Source of the DNA: DASXVX01 sp036504075
GTDB taxonomy: Bacteria; Bacillota; Sulfobacillia; Symbiobacteriales; Symbiobacteriaceae
Assembly: GCA_036504075.1 (NCBI GenBank)
Contig: DASXVX010000008.1
Coordinates: forward strand, 1-64,000
Direction of reading: 5' to 3'
DNA length: 64,000 bases
Below the pieces are notes generated by a model, which saw only the letters and a list, made by a program, of their open reading frames with translations, was not told where the DNA came from and searched no databases. A program made the translations under genes and the position numbers. Positions 7,628-15,366 of this stretch are shown piece after piece; position 1 is the stretch's first letter; the number at the start of each line of letters is the position of its first letter.

Positions 7628-8059
7628 TTATTTATCCATCCGCTTGATCGCTTCCAGTACGTGCTCCCGGGTGACGCCCAGGGCTGCAAAAACTTCCACC
7701 ACCATGCCGCTCTGCTCCACCAGGAACCCCAGGAAAAGTTCGGGCGGCCCGATCTGAGTATGCCCCAGAAGGGCGGCTGCGGTTTGAGCCCGTTGTCGGA
7801 AGACCTGCTCGGCCGTCGGCAGCATCGCGATTGCCGCCGACTCGTCACCCGCCCCCATCCCCGGCAGCAGACGGCCGAGCACCTCTTGTCTTACACTCTG
7901 TAGGTCGAGTCCCAGCAGGCTCAGGATACGGGCAACGCTCTCATCCTGCAACAAGCCGAGAAACAACTGCTCCCGCTGAATGAACGGATAGCCCAACTCC
8001 CGGGCGATCCGCCCTGCCTGGTGAATGACGTTCAGCGCTGCGGGGGTGTATTCCGCCAT
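7628..8059 (-). CDS. stand-alone Clp N-domain protein (two repeats)
   Basis: 143 residues forming only a Clp amino-terminal domain. Two helical repeats are recognisable: one from about 6 to 65 (REQLFLGLLQDESVARILSLLGLD) and one from about 82 to 140 (PELFLGFLVEQSGMVVEVFAALGV). There is no AAA module. The N domain of ClpC binds adaptors and phosphoarginine; a free copy could compete for them or recruit substrates, which is inference. Start ATG follows GGAAGGGGGG. The gene lies 15 bases upstream of clpC and 19 bases downstream of another Clp N-domain gene, so all three are surely co-transcribed. Confidence 0.85.
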   Translation of the reverse strand: MAEYTPAALNVIHQAGRIARELGYPFIQREQLFLGLLQDESVARILSLLGLDLQSVRQEVLGRLLPGMGAGDESAAIAMLPTAEQVFRQRAQTAAALLGHTQIGPPELFLGFLVEQSGMVVEVFAALGVTREHVLEAIKRMDK

Positions 8060-8078
8060 GCGAATCCCCCCTTCCGGG

Positions 8079-8816
8079 TCAGTGAGGCCGGAACAACTCC
8101 CGGAGCCACTCCAGCGTGACGCCCCGGACTTTGAGCAAATCGGCCAGGTCGGACCCTTCCGGATCCGCCAGCACGGCCATGAGGAAGTGCTCCAGCCGCA
8201 GCTCCGGCGCCCCGAGCATGAAAGCCTCGTCCCTGGCCCGCCGCACCACCCGGACCGCCCGCTCGAACTCGGGCGATTCGCCGGTTTCTGCCTGCTCTTC
8301 CTCGTCCGGGAGCGGACCCTCGGGCCAGTCGTCCGGGTCGAGGGCCTGGGGGGCCAGTTCCGGCACCGGCAGCCCGGACTGGGCGCTCAGAACCAACTGC
8401 ACCGCCGTGCGGGCTTTCAGCAAGTCTACTCCGGCTTCGTCCAGGGCGACGGCCGCCAGGCCTTCACCCTCGCGAATCAGCCCCAGCAACAAATGCTCCG
8501 GACCCACCTGGCGTTTCGCCAGCGCTTTGGCTTCGTCCGGGGCAAGAACCGTTAAGACCTGCCCGGCCCTGGGGCTGAACGGCATCGCCCCCGACACGGG
8601 CCCGCCACCCGGGCCGGCCAGTCGCTCCACGTTGAGACTGAGGCCGTCCATTTCGAGCCCCAGGGCCCGAAGCGCCAGGATCGCCGTGCTTTCGCCCGCC
8701 CGCAGCAGGCCCAGGAGCAAGTGCTCCGTGCCGATTCTGGTGCTGTTCAGACGGCGGGCCTCAACTTGAGCCAGGGCCACCACCCGCTGCGCTCCATCCG
8801 TAAAATTCTCAAGCAT
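8079..8816 (-). CDS. stand-alone Clp N-domain protein (three repeats)
   Basis: 245 residues. Repeat one (1-60) contains GTEHLLLGLLRAGEST, repeat two (about 78-140) contains GPEHLLLGLIREGEG, and a diverged third (about 185-245) contains RLEHFLMAVLADPEG. An acidic linker rich in Asp, Glu and Pro (about 150-182) joins the second and third. It lacks ATPase motifs, so it is not a degraded full-length ClpC. I begin at the ATG at 8816, which follows CGGAGGCGG; the longer open frame is a shadow of mcsB. It lies between mcsB and the other Clp N-domain gene. A role as adaptor, decoy or regulator of ClpC is inferred from context alone. Confidence 0.85.
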   Translation of the reverse strand: MLENFTDGAQRVVALAQVEARRLNSTRIGTEHLLLGLLRAGESTAILALRALGLEMDGLSLNVERLAGPGGGPVSGAMPFSPRAGQVLTVLAPDEAKALAKRQVGPEHLLLGLIREGEGLAAVALDEAGVDLLKARTAVQLVLSAQSGLPVPELAPQALDPDDWPEGPLPDEEEQAETGESPEFERAVRVVRRARDEAFMLGAPELRLEHFLMAVLADPEGSDLADLLKVRGVTLEWLRELFRPH

Positions 8817-8830
8817 GACACCGCCTCCGG

Positions 8831-9892
8831 TCAGGCTGCCAACTTGCTGCGCACCAGGGCCGCCCGCCGGACGTCCCGCTCCAGCGGGTTCAGTTCTTGT
8901 CCCGCCTGCTTTTGCAGGAATGCCGGCTGCGTGGCGACCATCAATTCGTTCATGGTGCGGTAGTTTAGCTTGGGGAACATCCCCAGGCCGATGCCCAGCC
9001 GCACGTCCGACAAGAGCTTCATGGCCTCCTCCGACGTCATGATTCGGGCGCTGGAGAGCAGGCCGTAAGCCCGGCCCACCCGATCCTCCAACTGCAGCTT
9101 CATCTCCCCCCACAGATGTTGCCGGGCCTGCTTTTCGGCCTGAATCACTTTCTGGCAGACCGACTCCAGGTGCTCGATAATCTCCTCCTCCGTCTTGCCC
9201 AGGCTGGTCTGGTTGGAGATCTGGAAGATGTGGCCTGCGGCCTCGGTGCCTTCGCCATAGAGGCCCCGGACCACCAACCCCAGTTGTGAAAGACTATGGA
9301 ACAGTTGCCCCGCCTGCTGTGTCAGCACCAATCCCGGCAGGTGCATCATGACCGATGCCCGCAGACCCGTGCCCACGTTGGTCGGACAGGCGGTCAGGTA
9401 ACCACGTTGGGCATGGAACGCGTAATCCAGCTTCTGCTCCAGGGCGTCATCCACCGCCGAGGCCAGACGCCACGCCTCCTGCAGTTGCAGACCGGGCGCC
9501 AGGCACTGGATCCGCAGGTGGTCCTCCTCGTTGATCATGATCGAAATCGCCTCGTCTTCCGACACGGCCACCGCCCCGGGGCCGGCCTCCTGCGCCAGTT
9601 GGGGGCTGATCAGGTGCTTGTCGACCAGGACCTGCCGTTCCAGCGACGGCATGGCGCCCAGCCGGTACAGATCCACTTTCGTGCCGAGGCCCATCAGGTT
9701 GACCTCTTTCACGCCGGCTTCGACCTGCCGGATCAACTCTTCCGCCTGGGTGCCGTTCATCCGGTGCGGAAACGGCAGGTGGCCCAGGTTTCGGGCCAGG
9801 CGGATGCGGGCGGAGAGCACCACCTCGGCCAGCGGCCCGGTCGCCTCCATCCACCGGCTAACAGGCTGTGACACCAGCTTATTCCACGGCAT
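8831..9892 (-). CDS. mcsB: protein arginine kinase McsB
   Basis: About 353 residues of the phosphagen-kinase fold. McsB phosphorylates arginines in damaged proteins and in CtsR, marking them for ClpC-ClpP. Visible motifs are LSARIRLARNL, the guanidino-kinase element NEEDHLRIQ, CPTNVGTGLRASV and the late RTMNELM region. The C-terminal tail carries RDVRRAALVRS. Either GTG at 9901 or ATG at 9892 may be the start; the G-rich run before the ATG favours 9892. Both overlap the end of mcsA, indicating coupling to its activator. Confidence 0.95.
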   Translation of the reverse strand: MPWNKLVSQPVSRWMEATGPLAEVVLSARIRLARNLGHLPFPHRMNGTQAEELIRQVEAGVKEVNLMGLGTKVDLYRLGAMPSLERQVLVDKHLISPQLAQEAGPGAVAVSEDEAISIMINEEDHLRIQCLAPGLQLQEAWRLASAVDDALEQKLDYAFHAQRGYLTACPTNVGTGLRASVMMHLPGLVLTQQAGQLFHSLSQLGLVVRGLYGEGTEAAGHIFQISNQTSLGKTEEEIIEHLESVCQKVIQAEKQARQHLWGEMKLQLEDRVGRAYGLLSSARIMTSEEAMKLLSDVRLGIGLGMFPKLNYRTMNELMVATQPAFLQKQAGQELNPLERDVRRAALVRSKLAA

Positions 9893-10436
9893 CGCCCGCA
9901 CCCCCCGCCTGAATCTGCGATTCCATGTTCTTGATGGCGTCCCGGACCCGGGCCGCCTCCTCGTAGTTCTCGTTCCTGATCGCCGCCTGCAGCTGACGTT
10001 TCAGCCCCTCCAGGTCCTGGCGCTTGCGGGCCAGGCCGCCGGTCCGCTTGGGCGCCTTGCCGGTGTGAACCGTCGTCCCCTGAATGCGCTTGATCAGCGG
10101 CACCATTTGGGCATCCAGGTAGTCATAGCACTGCGCGCACCCCAGCCGCCCCGAATTGGCGAACTGGCTGTAGGTCATGCCGCAGTTCTTGCACTGAGGC
10201 TCGACCTGCGGCGGCATCACCTGGGCCGAACCACCGAAGGACTCCTGGCCGAGAAAGCTGGCGAGCAGTTGTTGAATGGACAGGTTCGGAAAAGAGAAAC
10301 CGGGCGGTGTGAACCCCTCGAACGCCCCGTGCTCCCGCGCACACTCCTCGCAGAGTTGATGCTCCTGTTTATGCCCGTTTACGATAAACGTCTGGAAGAC
10401 GGTGGCGGGACGCTGCCCGCAACGTTCACACTGCAT
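9879..10436 (-). CDS. mcsA: McsA, zinc-finger activator of McsB
   Basis: 185 residues. The N-terminal half holds two zinc-binding modules: CERC with CEEC (first 40 residues) and CKNC with CAQC (around 85-110). The C-terminal end holds a UVR motif (about 145-180, LKRQLQAAIRNENYEEAARV) like the one that contacts UvrB or ClpC partners. McsA activates the McsB kinase and modulates CtsR. The start ATG follows GAGGGGGTG. It is the second gene of the ctsR operon, 12 bases after ctsR. Confidence 0.95.
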   Translation of the reverse strand: MQCERCGQRPATVFQTFIVNGHKQEHQLCEECAREHGAFEGFTPPGFSFPNLSIQQLLASFLGQESFGGSAQVMPPQVEPQCKNCGMTYSQFANSGRLGCAQCYDYLDAQMVPLIKRIQGTTVHTGKAPKRTGGLARKRQDLEGLKRQLQAAIRNENYEEAARVRDAIKNMESQIQAGGAGDAVE

Positions 10437-10448
10437 AGTGACACCCCC

Positions 10449-10916
10449 TCAGAAGCGTAGGATCGCCAGAATCATCGCCTTGAGCAGGTTCGCCCGGAGA
10501 ATATCCCGGACCGGCAACTCAAGCCCGATGGTCTCCCGGTGGACGGCGGCCTGCATGATCGCGGCTTCCCGCTCATCGATGATATCGTGCTCCCGAAGCC
10601 GGTGGATGTAACCCAGCGCTTCATCCTGGCTCAACTGCAGCCCGATCTGCTGGACCACCAGGTCATGCACGTCGCCATCGCACGCCAGGTTGAGGCGAAT
10701 GATGCGAATGTACCCACCGCCGCCCCGCCGGCTCTCCACCACGTAGCCCCGTTCAGGCGTGAACCGGGTGGCCAGCACGTAGTTGATCTGGGAGGGCGCG
10801 CAGCCAAAGTGAGAGGCAATCATGGCCCGTTGGAGTTCGGCCACGCCGTCGCCGCCGATCATTTGCTTGAGAAACTGCTCAATGTCGTCAGCAAGGTTCG
10901 CCACTTGTCTCACCAC
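10449..10916 (-). CDS. ctsR: transcriptional repressor CtsR
   Basis: 155 residues. CtsR represses clp and mcs genes until heat or McsB inactivates it. The N-terminal helix-turn-helix (about 8-60) includes LADDIEQFLK and CAPSQINYVLATRFT. It is followed by the winged loop RRGGGGYIRI (63-72), whose tetraglycine tip is the thermosensor in the Bacillus protein. Three in-frame GTGs (10916, 10913, 10904) could start it, and AGGGAAGAG lies just ahead; the choice is uncertain. It heads its own operon, and operator-like repeats directly abut the start, consistent with autoregulation. Confidence 0.95.
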   Translation of the reverse strand: MVRQVANLADDIEQFLKQMIGGDGVAELQRAMIASHFGCAPSQINYVLATRFTPERGYVVESRRGGGGYIRIIRLNLACDGDVHDLVVQQIGLQLSQDEALGYIHRLREHDIIDEREAAIMQAAVHRETIGLELPVRDILRANLLKAMILAILRF

Positions 10917-10920
10917 TCTT

Positions 10921-10940
10921 CCCTGACGTTGTTTGACCTT
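10921..10940 (-). promoter_or_regulatory. CtsR operator-like heptad repeat, proximal
   Basis: On the minus strand this reads AAGGTCAAACAACGTCAGGG, close to the known CtsR pattern of two RGTCAAA heptads spaced by three bases: the first heptad is perfect, the second partial. A further inverted TTGACCT heptad lies just upstream (about 10945-10950). It sits next to the ctsR start. Confidence 0.65.
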
Positions 10941-10948
10941 CTGAGGTC

Positions 10949-10978
10949 AATGTAGCGTACTTGCGGAGAGTCCGGCAA
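10949..10978 (-). promoter_or_regulatory. possible ctsR operon promoter
   Basis: On the minus strand, TTGCCG (-35) and TACATT (-10) are separated by 18 bases, lying between the two CtsR-like operators. The hexamers are only moderate matches. Confidence 0.35.
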
Positions 10979-11045
10979 CGGACTTGGCGGGCGATTAAGC
11001 GAAACCAGCGCCCTAAATCATGCCCGTTTACGCTCTTTTTCATTA

Positions 11046-11065
11046 CCTTGACGTTTTTTGACCTT
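11046..11065 (-). promoter_or_regulatory. CtsR operator-like heptad repeat, distal
   Basis: The minus strand reads AAGGTCAAAAAACGTCAAGG, matching the proximal site at 17 of 20 bases. A perfect GGTCAAA heptad is followed by CGTCAAG. The two sites are 125 bases apart and could be bound together. Confidence 0.6.
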
Positions 11066-11095
11066 CCTGTACCCGAACGGTTAGGTGCGGGAAGC

Positions 11096-11125
11096 AGCGG
11101 GGGCTGGACATGTCCAGCCCCCGCT
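11096..11125 (-). terminator. 15-bp perfect palindrome after the RlmI-like gene
   Basis: AGCGGGGGCTGGACA and TGTCCAGCCCCCGCT abut with no spacer. It lies just past the stop of the rRNA methyltransferase gene and separates it from the ctsR regulatory region. Confidence 0.6.
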
Positions 11126-11134
11126 CTGTTCGCC

Positions 11135-12316
11135 TTACAGAACCTCGTAGACCAGGCACTTCAGGTAATGGCTCTCGTCGTAGCCCACGACGATCGGGTG
11201 ATCGATCGCCTGCGCCCGCTCCTCCACCAGGCGCAGTCGGCGCCGGGCGTCCAGGGCCGCATCGGCCACCACCGCCTTAAACAGGTCGGGCGTCATGTGG
11301 TACGAGCAGGAGCAGGTAATCAGGAAGCCGCCTTCGGGAATCATGTGCAACGCCCGCAGGTTGATCTCCTTATAGCCCCGCACGGCGCCTTCCAGAGCCG
11401 CCTTATTCTTGGCGAAGGCCGGCGGGTCCAGAATGACCACGTCGAACTTCTCCCGGGCCGTCTCCAACTGCCGGAGAACGTCGAACGCGTTGCCCTCCCG
11501 CCATTTGATGCGATCGCCCAGGGCGTTCAGCTTGGCGTTCTCCTTGGCCGCCGCCAGCGCCTCGGACGAAGCGTCCACGGCGATGACCTCTTTCGCGCCC
11601 ACCGCCGCCGCGTTCAGGGCAAAGCCACCGACGTTGCAGAAGCAGTCCAGCACCCGGGCGCCCTTGGCGTAGCTCCGCACGGCCCGCCGGTTCTCCCGCT
11701 GGTCCAGGAAATAGCCGGTCTTCTGGCCGCTCTCCACGTCCACGACAATTTGCAGCCCGTTCTCCTCGATAATCAGCCGCGGGTCGAACTCGCCCTTCAG
11801 GACGCCCTTCTTCTGTTTCAGCCCTTCCAGTTCCCGGACGGGCACGTCGTCCCGCTCGAAAATGCCCCGCGGCGAAATCAGGTCGTCCAGCAGGCTGACG
11901 ATCTCGGGCAGCCGCCTGTCGATGCCCAGCGAGAGTGCCTGCACGACGAGAATGTCGTTGAACTTGTCTACAATGAGGCCGGGCAGAAAGTCGGCCTCGC
12001 CGAAGACGACCCGGCAGGCCGAGACGTCGCCCAGGAACCGCCGGCGGTAATCCCAGGCCTTGGCCAGGCGTCGGCGCCAGAACTCCTTGTCCACCGGCTC
12101 ATCGTGCGATGTCAGCATCCGCACGATGATCTGCGACTGCGGGTTTATGTACCCCTTGCCCAGGAACAGTCCCCGCCCGTCTACGACGGTGACGATGTCG
12201 CCAGGCTCGTACTGTCCGCTAATGCGGTCAACTTCACCTTTAAAAACCCACGGATGCCCTTCCACCACTCTTTGTTGGCGTCCGCGGGCCAGGTGCACGA
12301 CGGCTGAATGTGCCAT
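11135..12316 (-). CDS. class I SAM-dependent rRNA methyltransferase (RlmI/YwbD type)
   Basis: 393 residues. The layout is an N-terminal PUA RNA-binding domain (about 1-80, ARGRQQRVVEGHPWVFKGE), a central EEHEH-like segment, and a Rossmann methyltransferase with DCFCNVGGFALNAA (SAM loop), the DPPAFAK catalytic motif and a Cys-rich TCSCSYHM. This architecture belongs to 23S rRNA m5C methyltransferases of the RlmI family, acting on the large subunit. I start at the ATG at 12316 behind AAGGAGG; a longer frame lacks family character. It has its own terminator and appears monocistronic. Confidence 0.88.
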   Translation of the reverse strand: MAHSAVVHLARGRQQRVVEGHPWVFKGEVDRISGQYEPGDIVTVVDGRGLFLGKGYINPQSQIIVRMLTSHDEPVDKEFWRRRLAKAWDYRRRFLGDVSACRVVFGEADFLPGLIVDKFNDILVVQALSLGIDRRLPEIVSLLDDLISPRGIFERDDVPVRELEGLKQKKGVLKGEFDPRLIIEENGLQIVVDVESGQKTGYFLDQRENRRAVRSYAKGARVLDCFCNVGGFALNAAAVGAKEVIAVDASSEALAAAKENAKLNALGDRIKWREGNAFDVLRQLETAREKFDVVILDPPAFAKNKAALEGAVRGYKEINLRALHMIPEGGFLITCSCSYHMTPDLFKAVVADAALDARRRLRLVEERAQAIDHPIVVGYDESHYLKCLVYEVL

Positions 12317-12436
12317 AATCAGGGTTCCTCCTTGGTCACTGCTCCTCTGTATCATACCCCATCGGCGCACGGCTGGCGACGGATACCCGCAGCCCTACAG
12401 CGGGCACGCTAGCGCCACACAACGAGGAGGCATGAC

Positions 12437-12691
12437 ATGGACGAGCAGAAGGAGCGCTATTCGGAGCCCGTAACCCCCGACACCACGCCCACCGGCACCC
12501 ACGGCGCCGGCAACTACATCATGGACGAAGGCGTCGGCCCGCTCCCGGACCCGTCGGTCACCGAAATCTGGATCGAGCAGGAAGACCAGGCCAAGCAGGG
12601 CAAAGCCCGCAAGTTCAACTTCAAGCGGGCGCAAGCGGCGCCGGACCGGCCCCACATCGGCCACGTGCCGGGCAGCGGGGAGAGCCAGTGA
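12437..12691 (+). CDS. small hydrophilic protein, unknown
   Basis: An 84-residue protein I do not recognise. It has no cysteine, no hydrophobic segment, and many Pro, Gly, Glu, Asp, Gln and Lys residues, so it is probably disordered. ATG follows GAGGAGG at good spacing, and a strong intrinsic terminator (12697-12726) follows directly, so it looks like a real single-gene transcript, divergent from the RlmI-like gene. Two other proteins of similar style occur at 18253 and 30632. A function in spores or stress would be a guess. Confidence 0.65.
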   Translation: MDEQKERYSEPVTPDTTPTGTHGAGNYIMDEGVGPLPDPSVTEIWIEQEDQAKQGKARKFNFKRAQAAPDRPHIGHVPGSGESQ

Positions 12692-12696
12692 TCACC

Positions 12697-12726
12697 GGCG
12701 GGGGCAAGCTCTGCCCCCGCCTTTTC
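12697..12726 (+). terminator. intrinsic terminator of the 84-residue gene
   Basis: GGCGGGGGCA (12697-12706) pairs with TGCCCCCGCC (12712-12721), followed by a short T run. Confidence 0.85.
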
Positions 12727-12786
12727 GCTTGGTCGGGTCGTGACACAAGCGGTTTTCCCCCGGCGATCTGACGATCGCCTAGGATT

Positions 12787-12928
12787 GGCCGCAGATTTCG
12801 CGGATGACGCAGATTCTAAATACAATCGCAGATGGGTTTAGCTGATTCTCTTTTCCAGATACGATTATGTTTATATTTATAGCCTTTATCCGTTTCGGAA
12901 ATCTGCGTAATCTGCGTCATCTGCGGCC
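12787..12928. repeat. palindromic MITE-like element
   Basis: The left arm (12787-12815) starts GGCCGCAGATTTCGCGGATG and the right arm (12900-12928) is its approximate inverse, ending TCATCTGCGGCC; outer bases match perfectly. The arms themselves consist of short ATCTGCG-type tandem units. The roughly 85-base core is AT-rich and non-coding. This has the form of a non-autonomous inverted-repeat element or a large hairpin. Confidence 0.7.
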
Positions 12929-12968
12929 AGATAAATCCCCCCGGAATACCCCCCAAAGACCCAACCCA

Positions 12969-12999
12969 CAAAAAAGCAGCCGGGGAAAACCCCGGCTGC
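12969..12999 (-). terminator. intrinsic terminator of the EF-G-like gene
   Basis: Perfect GCAGCCGGGG / CCCCGGCTGC stem with a four-base loop and a T6 run on the minus strand. Confidence 0.92.
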
Positions 13000-13024
13000 C
13001 TGCGTGTTGAACCTATGCCAGAGG

Positions 13025-15115
13025 CTAGCCCTCCGCCTCTTCCTTCCGGGCTGCAGCCGCCGCGTCGATGAGCGGCTTCGCGACGATGGCCGGAACCTCT
13101 TCGTAGTGGTCGAAGTCCATGGCGAATTCGCCACGGCCCTGGGTCATGGAGCGGACGTCGATCGCGTACCGATGCAGTTCGGCCATGGGCGCCATCGCCT
13201 TGACGACCTGGTAGCCGTCTCCGGTGGGCTCCATGCCGCTGATGCGGCCGCGCTTCTTGTTCAGGTCGCCCATGATGTCGCCCATGTAGGAGTCCGGCAC
13301 CCGGACCTCCAGCTTCATGATGGGCTCCAGGAGGATGGGCTTGGCGTTCACGAAGGCGTTCTTGAAAGCCGTACGGGCGGCAATCTTGAAGGCCATTTCC
13401 GAAGAGTCGACGTCATGGTAGGAGCCGTCCAGCAACGTGCAGCGGATGGCCCGAACCGGATACCCGGCCAGAACGCCTTCGGCCATGGATTCCTGGACGC
13501 CCTTGTCGACGGCCGGCCGGAAGTTCAGCGGAATGGCACCGGCGAAAATCTTGTCGACAAACTCGTAATCGCCTTCGGGCAGCGGCTCGATTTCGATTTT
13601 GCAGTGGCCGTACTGGCCACGGCCGCCGGACTGCTTCTTGTGCTTATACTCGGCCTGCGCCTTGCCCCGGATGGTCTCCTTGTAGGCCAGCTTGGGCTCC
13701 GAGGTCGAAGAGTCGACGCCGAACTTCCGCTTCAGGCGGTCGACCATGACATCCACATGGGACTCGCCCAGGCCGGAGATGATGGTCTCGGCGGTGGTCG
13801 GGTCACGATGCACGCTGAAGGTCTGGTCTTCCTCAGCGAGGCGGTGCAGGCCGGAACCGATCTTGTCTTCGTCGCCCTTGGCCTTCGGATGAACGGCCAC
13901 AGAGAAGACCGGCGTGGGGAACTCGACGCCTTCGAGCACGATCGGCTTCGCTTCGTCCGTCAGGGTGTCGTTGGTGTGCGTCACGTTCAGCTTCGCCACT
14001 GCGACGATGTCGCCAGGACCCGCTTCCGTGATCGGCTCCGTACCCTTGCCCTTCGGGATGAACATGTGGGCCAGCTTTTCAGACTTGCTCTTGGCCACGT
14101 TATAAACCGCCTGGTCGTTCTTCACGACGCCCGTCATGACCCGCATGATCGTCATGCGGCCCACGAACGGGTCGGCGGTGGTCTTGAAGACGAGGGCGCT
14201 GAACGGCGCCGATTCGTCGATCTTTCGAGTGACAGGTTCGCCATTCAGATCGGTGCCGGTGATCTCGCCGGCGACCTGCGGCGAAGGCAGGTATTCGGTG
14301 ATCGCATCCAGCAGCAGCGCGGTGCCGAAGTTCTTGGCGGCGGCCATCACAAACACGGGAATGACGTTCCCCCTGGCGATGCCGGCCTTCAGGCCCGCTA
14401 CCAGTTCCTCGTCCGACAGCGCTCCTTCTTCGAGGAACTTCATGGTCAGTTCGTCGTCCGCTTCGGCCGCCAGTTCGGCGAGCTTTTCGCGGATCTCATC
14501 CACCTGGCCCTTGAGCGAACCGGGAATCTCGGTCTCCTTGACTTCCTTGCCGGCGAACGAGTACGCCTTCTGGTTGACGACGTCCACGATGCCCTTGAAG
14601 TCAGCCTGCGCCCCGATGGGCAACTGCATGGCGACCACGGAGCGACCGAAGGAATGCTCCAGCGAAGCCAGGGCCTTGGCGAAATTGGCGTTTTCACGGT
14701 CCATCTTGTTGACCACGACGGCCCGGGCGACACCCTGCTTCAAGGCGTGCTTGTAAACGAGTTCGGTGCCGACTTCAACCCCGGCGACGGCGTCCACCAG
14801 AACGACCGCGGTCTCGGCGACGCGCAGGGCGGCCTTCACTTCGCCGACGAAGTCGAAGTATCCCGGCGTGTCCAGGATGTTGATCTTGTGGCCCTTCCAC
14901 TCCAGCGGGGCGATGCCCATCGAAATCGAGACCTTGCGCCGGATTTCTTCCGGGTCAAAGTCCATGACACTGTTGCCGTCATCCACCCGGCCCAGACGAT
15001 CTGTTCCCCCGGCGGTGAAGAGCATCGCTTCGGCCAGCGACGTCTTTCCGGCACCGCCGTGGGCAATTAGGGCCAGGTTACGCACCTTCTCGACCGCAAA
15101 TCTTTTCAACTCCAT
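13025..15115 (-). CDS. elongation factor G-like GTPase (EF-G2 type)
   Basis: 696 residues with the five EF-G domains. The GTPase domain shows an unusual P-loop AHGGAGKTS (canonical EF-G has AHxDAGKTT), switch II DTPGYFDF and NKMD. Domain IV (about 480-600) keeps the IEIEPLPEGDYEF and YPVRAIRCTLLDGSYHDVDS regions. Deviating P-loops of this kind mark the second EF-G lineage found beside the true fusA in several bacteria; its role in translocation or recycling is not settled. No ribosomal protein genes flank it, again unlike the str-operon fusA. The ATG start matches family starts, and a strong terminator follows. Confidence 0.9.
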   Translation of the reverse strand: MELKRFAVEKVRNLALIAHGGAGKTSLAEAMLFTAGGTDRLGRVDDGNSVMDFDPEEIRRKVSISMGIAPLEWKGHKINILDTPGYFDFVGEVKAALRVAETAVVLVDAVAGVEVGTELVYKHALKQGVARAVVVNKMDRENANFAKALASLEHSFGRSVVAMQLPIGAQADFKGIVDVVNQKAYSFAGKEVKETEIPGSLKGQVDEIREKLAELAAEADDELTMKFLEEGALSDEELVAGLKAGIARGNVIPVFVMAAAKNFGTALLLDAITEYLPSPQVAGEITGTDLNGEPVTRKIDESAPFSALVFKTTADPFVGRMTIMRVMTGVVKNDQAVYNVAKSKSEKLAHMFIPKGKGTEPITEAGPGDIVAVAKLNVTHTNDTLTDEAKPIVLEGVEFPTPVFSVAVHPKAKGDEDKIGSGLHRLAEEDQTFSVHRDPTTAETIISGLGESHVDVMVDRLKRKFGVDSSTSEPKLAYKETIRGKAQAEYKHKKQSGGRGQYGHCKIEIEPLPEGDYEFVDKIFAGAIPLNFRPAVDKGVQESMAEGVLAGYPVRAIRCTLLDGSYHDVDSSEMAFKIAARTAFKNAFVNAKPILLEPIMKLEVRVPDSYMGDIMGDLNKKRGRISGMEPTGDGYQVVKAMAPMAELHRYAIDVRSMTQGRGEFAMDFDHYEEVPAIVAKPLIDAAAAARKEEAEG

Positions 15116-15366
15116 CTCCTCCTCAACGGTTTGATGGAACCGCTCATTGCGCCGGGAACCCCAAAGGCACGGTCAGATGAAAAAAGGCTGCTGCAGGGGT
15201 CCAAAACGGCGCACCACCGCGATCGGCGATGCGCTCCCGGCCGGTCCAGCCGCAATATTGGCGGACTCTCGAACATTTCCGGACGGCATATTTCGACTCC
15301 AGAGAAGACAACTCCTTCACGGCCCCGCAATCTTGTCCGAAAGGGCTATCGGGGGTGTAAGGTGCG

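Larger units (their letters stand above)
12727..13024. other. intergenic stretch with MITE-like repeat
   Basis: About 300 bases with no gene. It holds the inverted-repeat element at 12787-12928 and the terminator of the EF-G-like gene at 12969-12999. The inside of the repeat is notably AT-rich for this genome. Confidence 0.7.
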
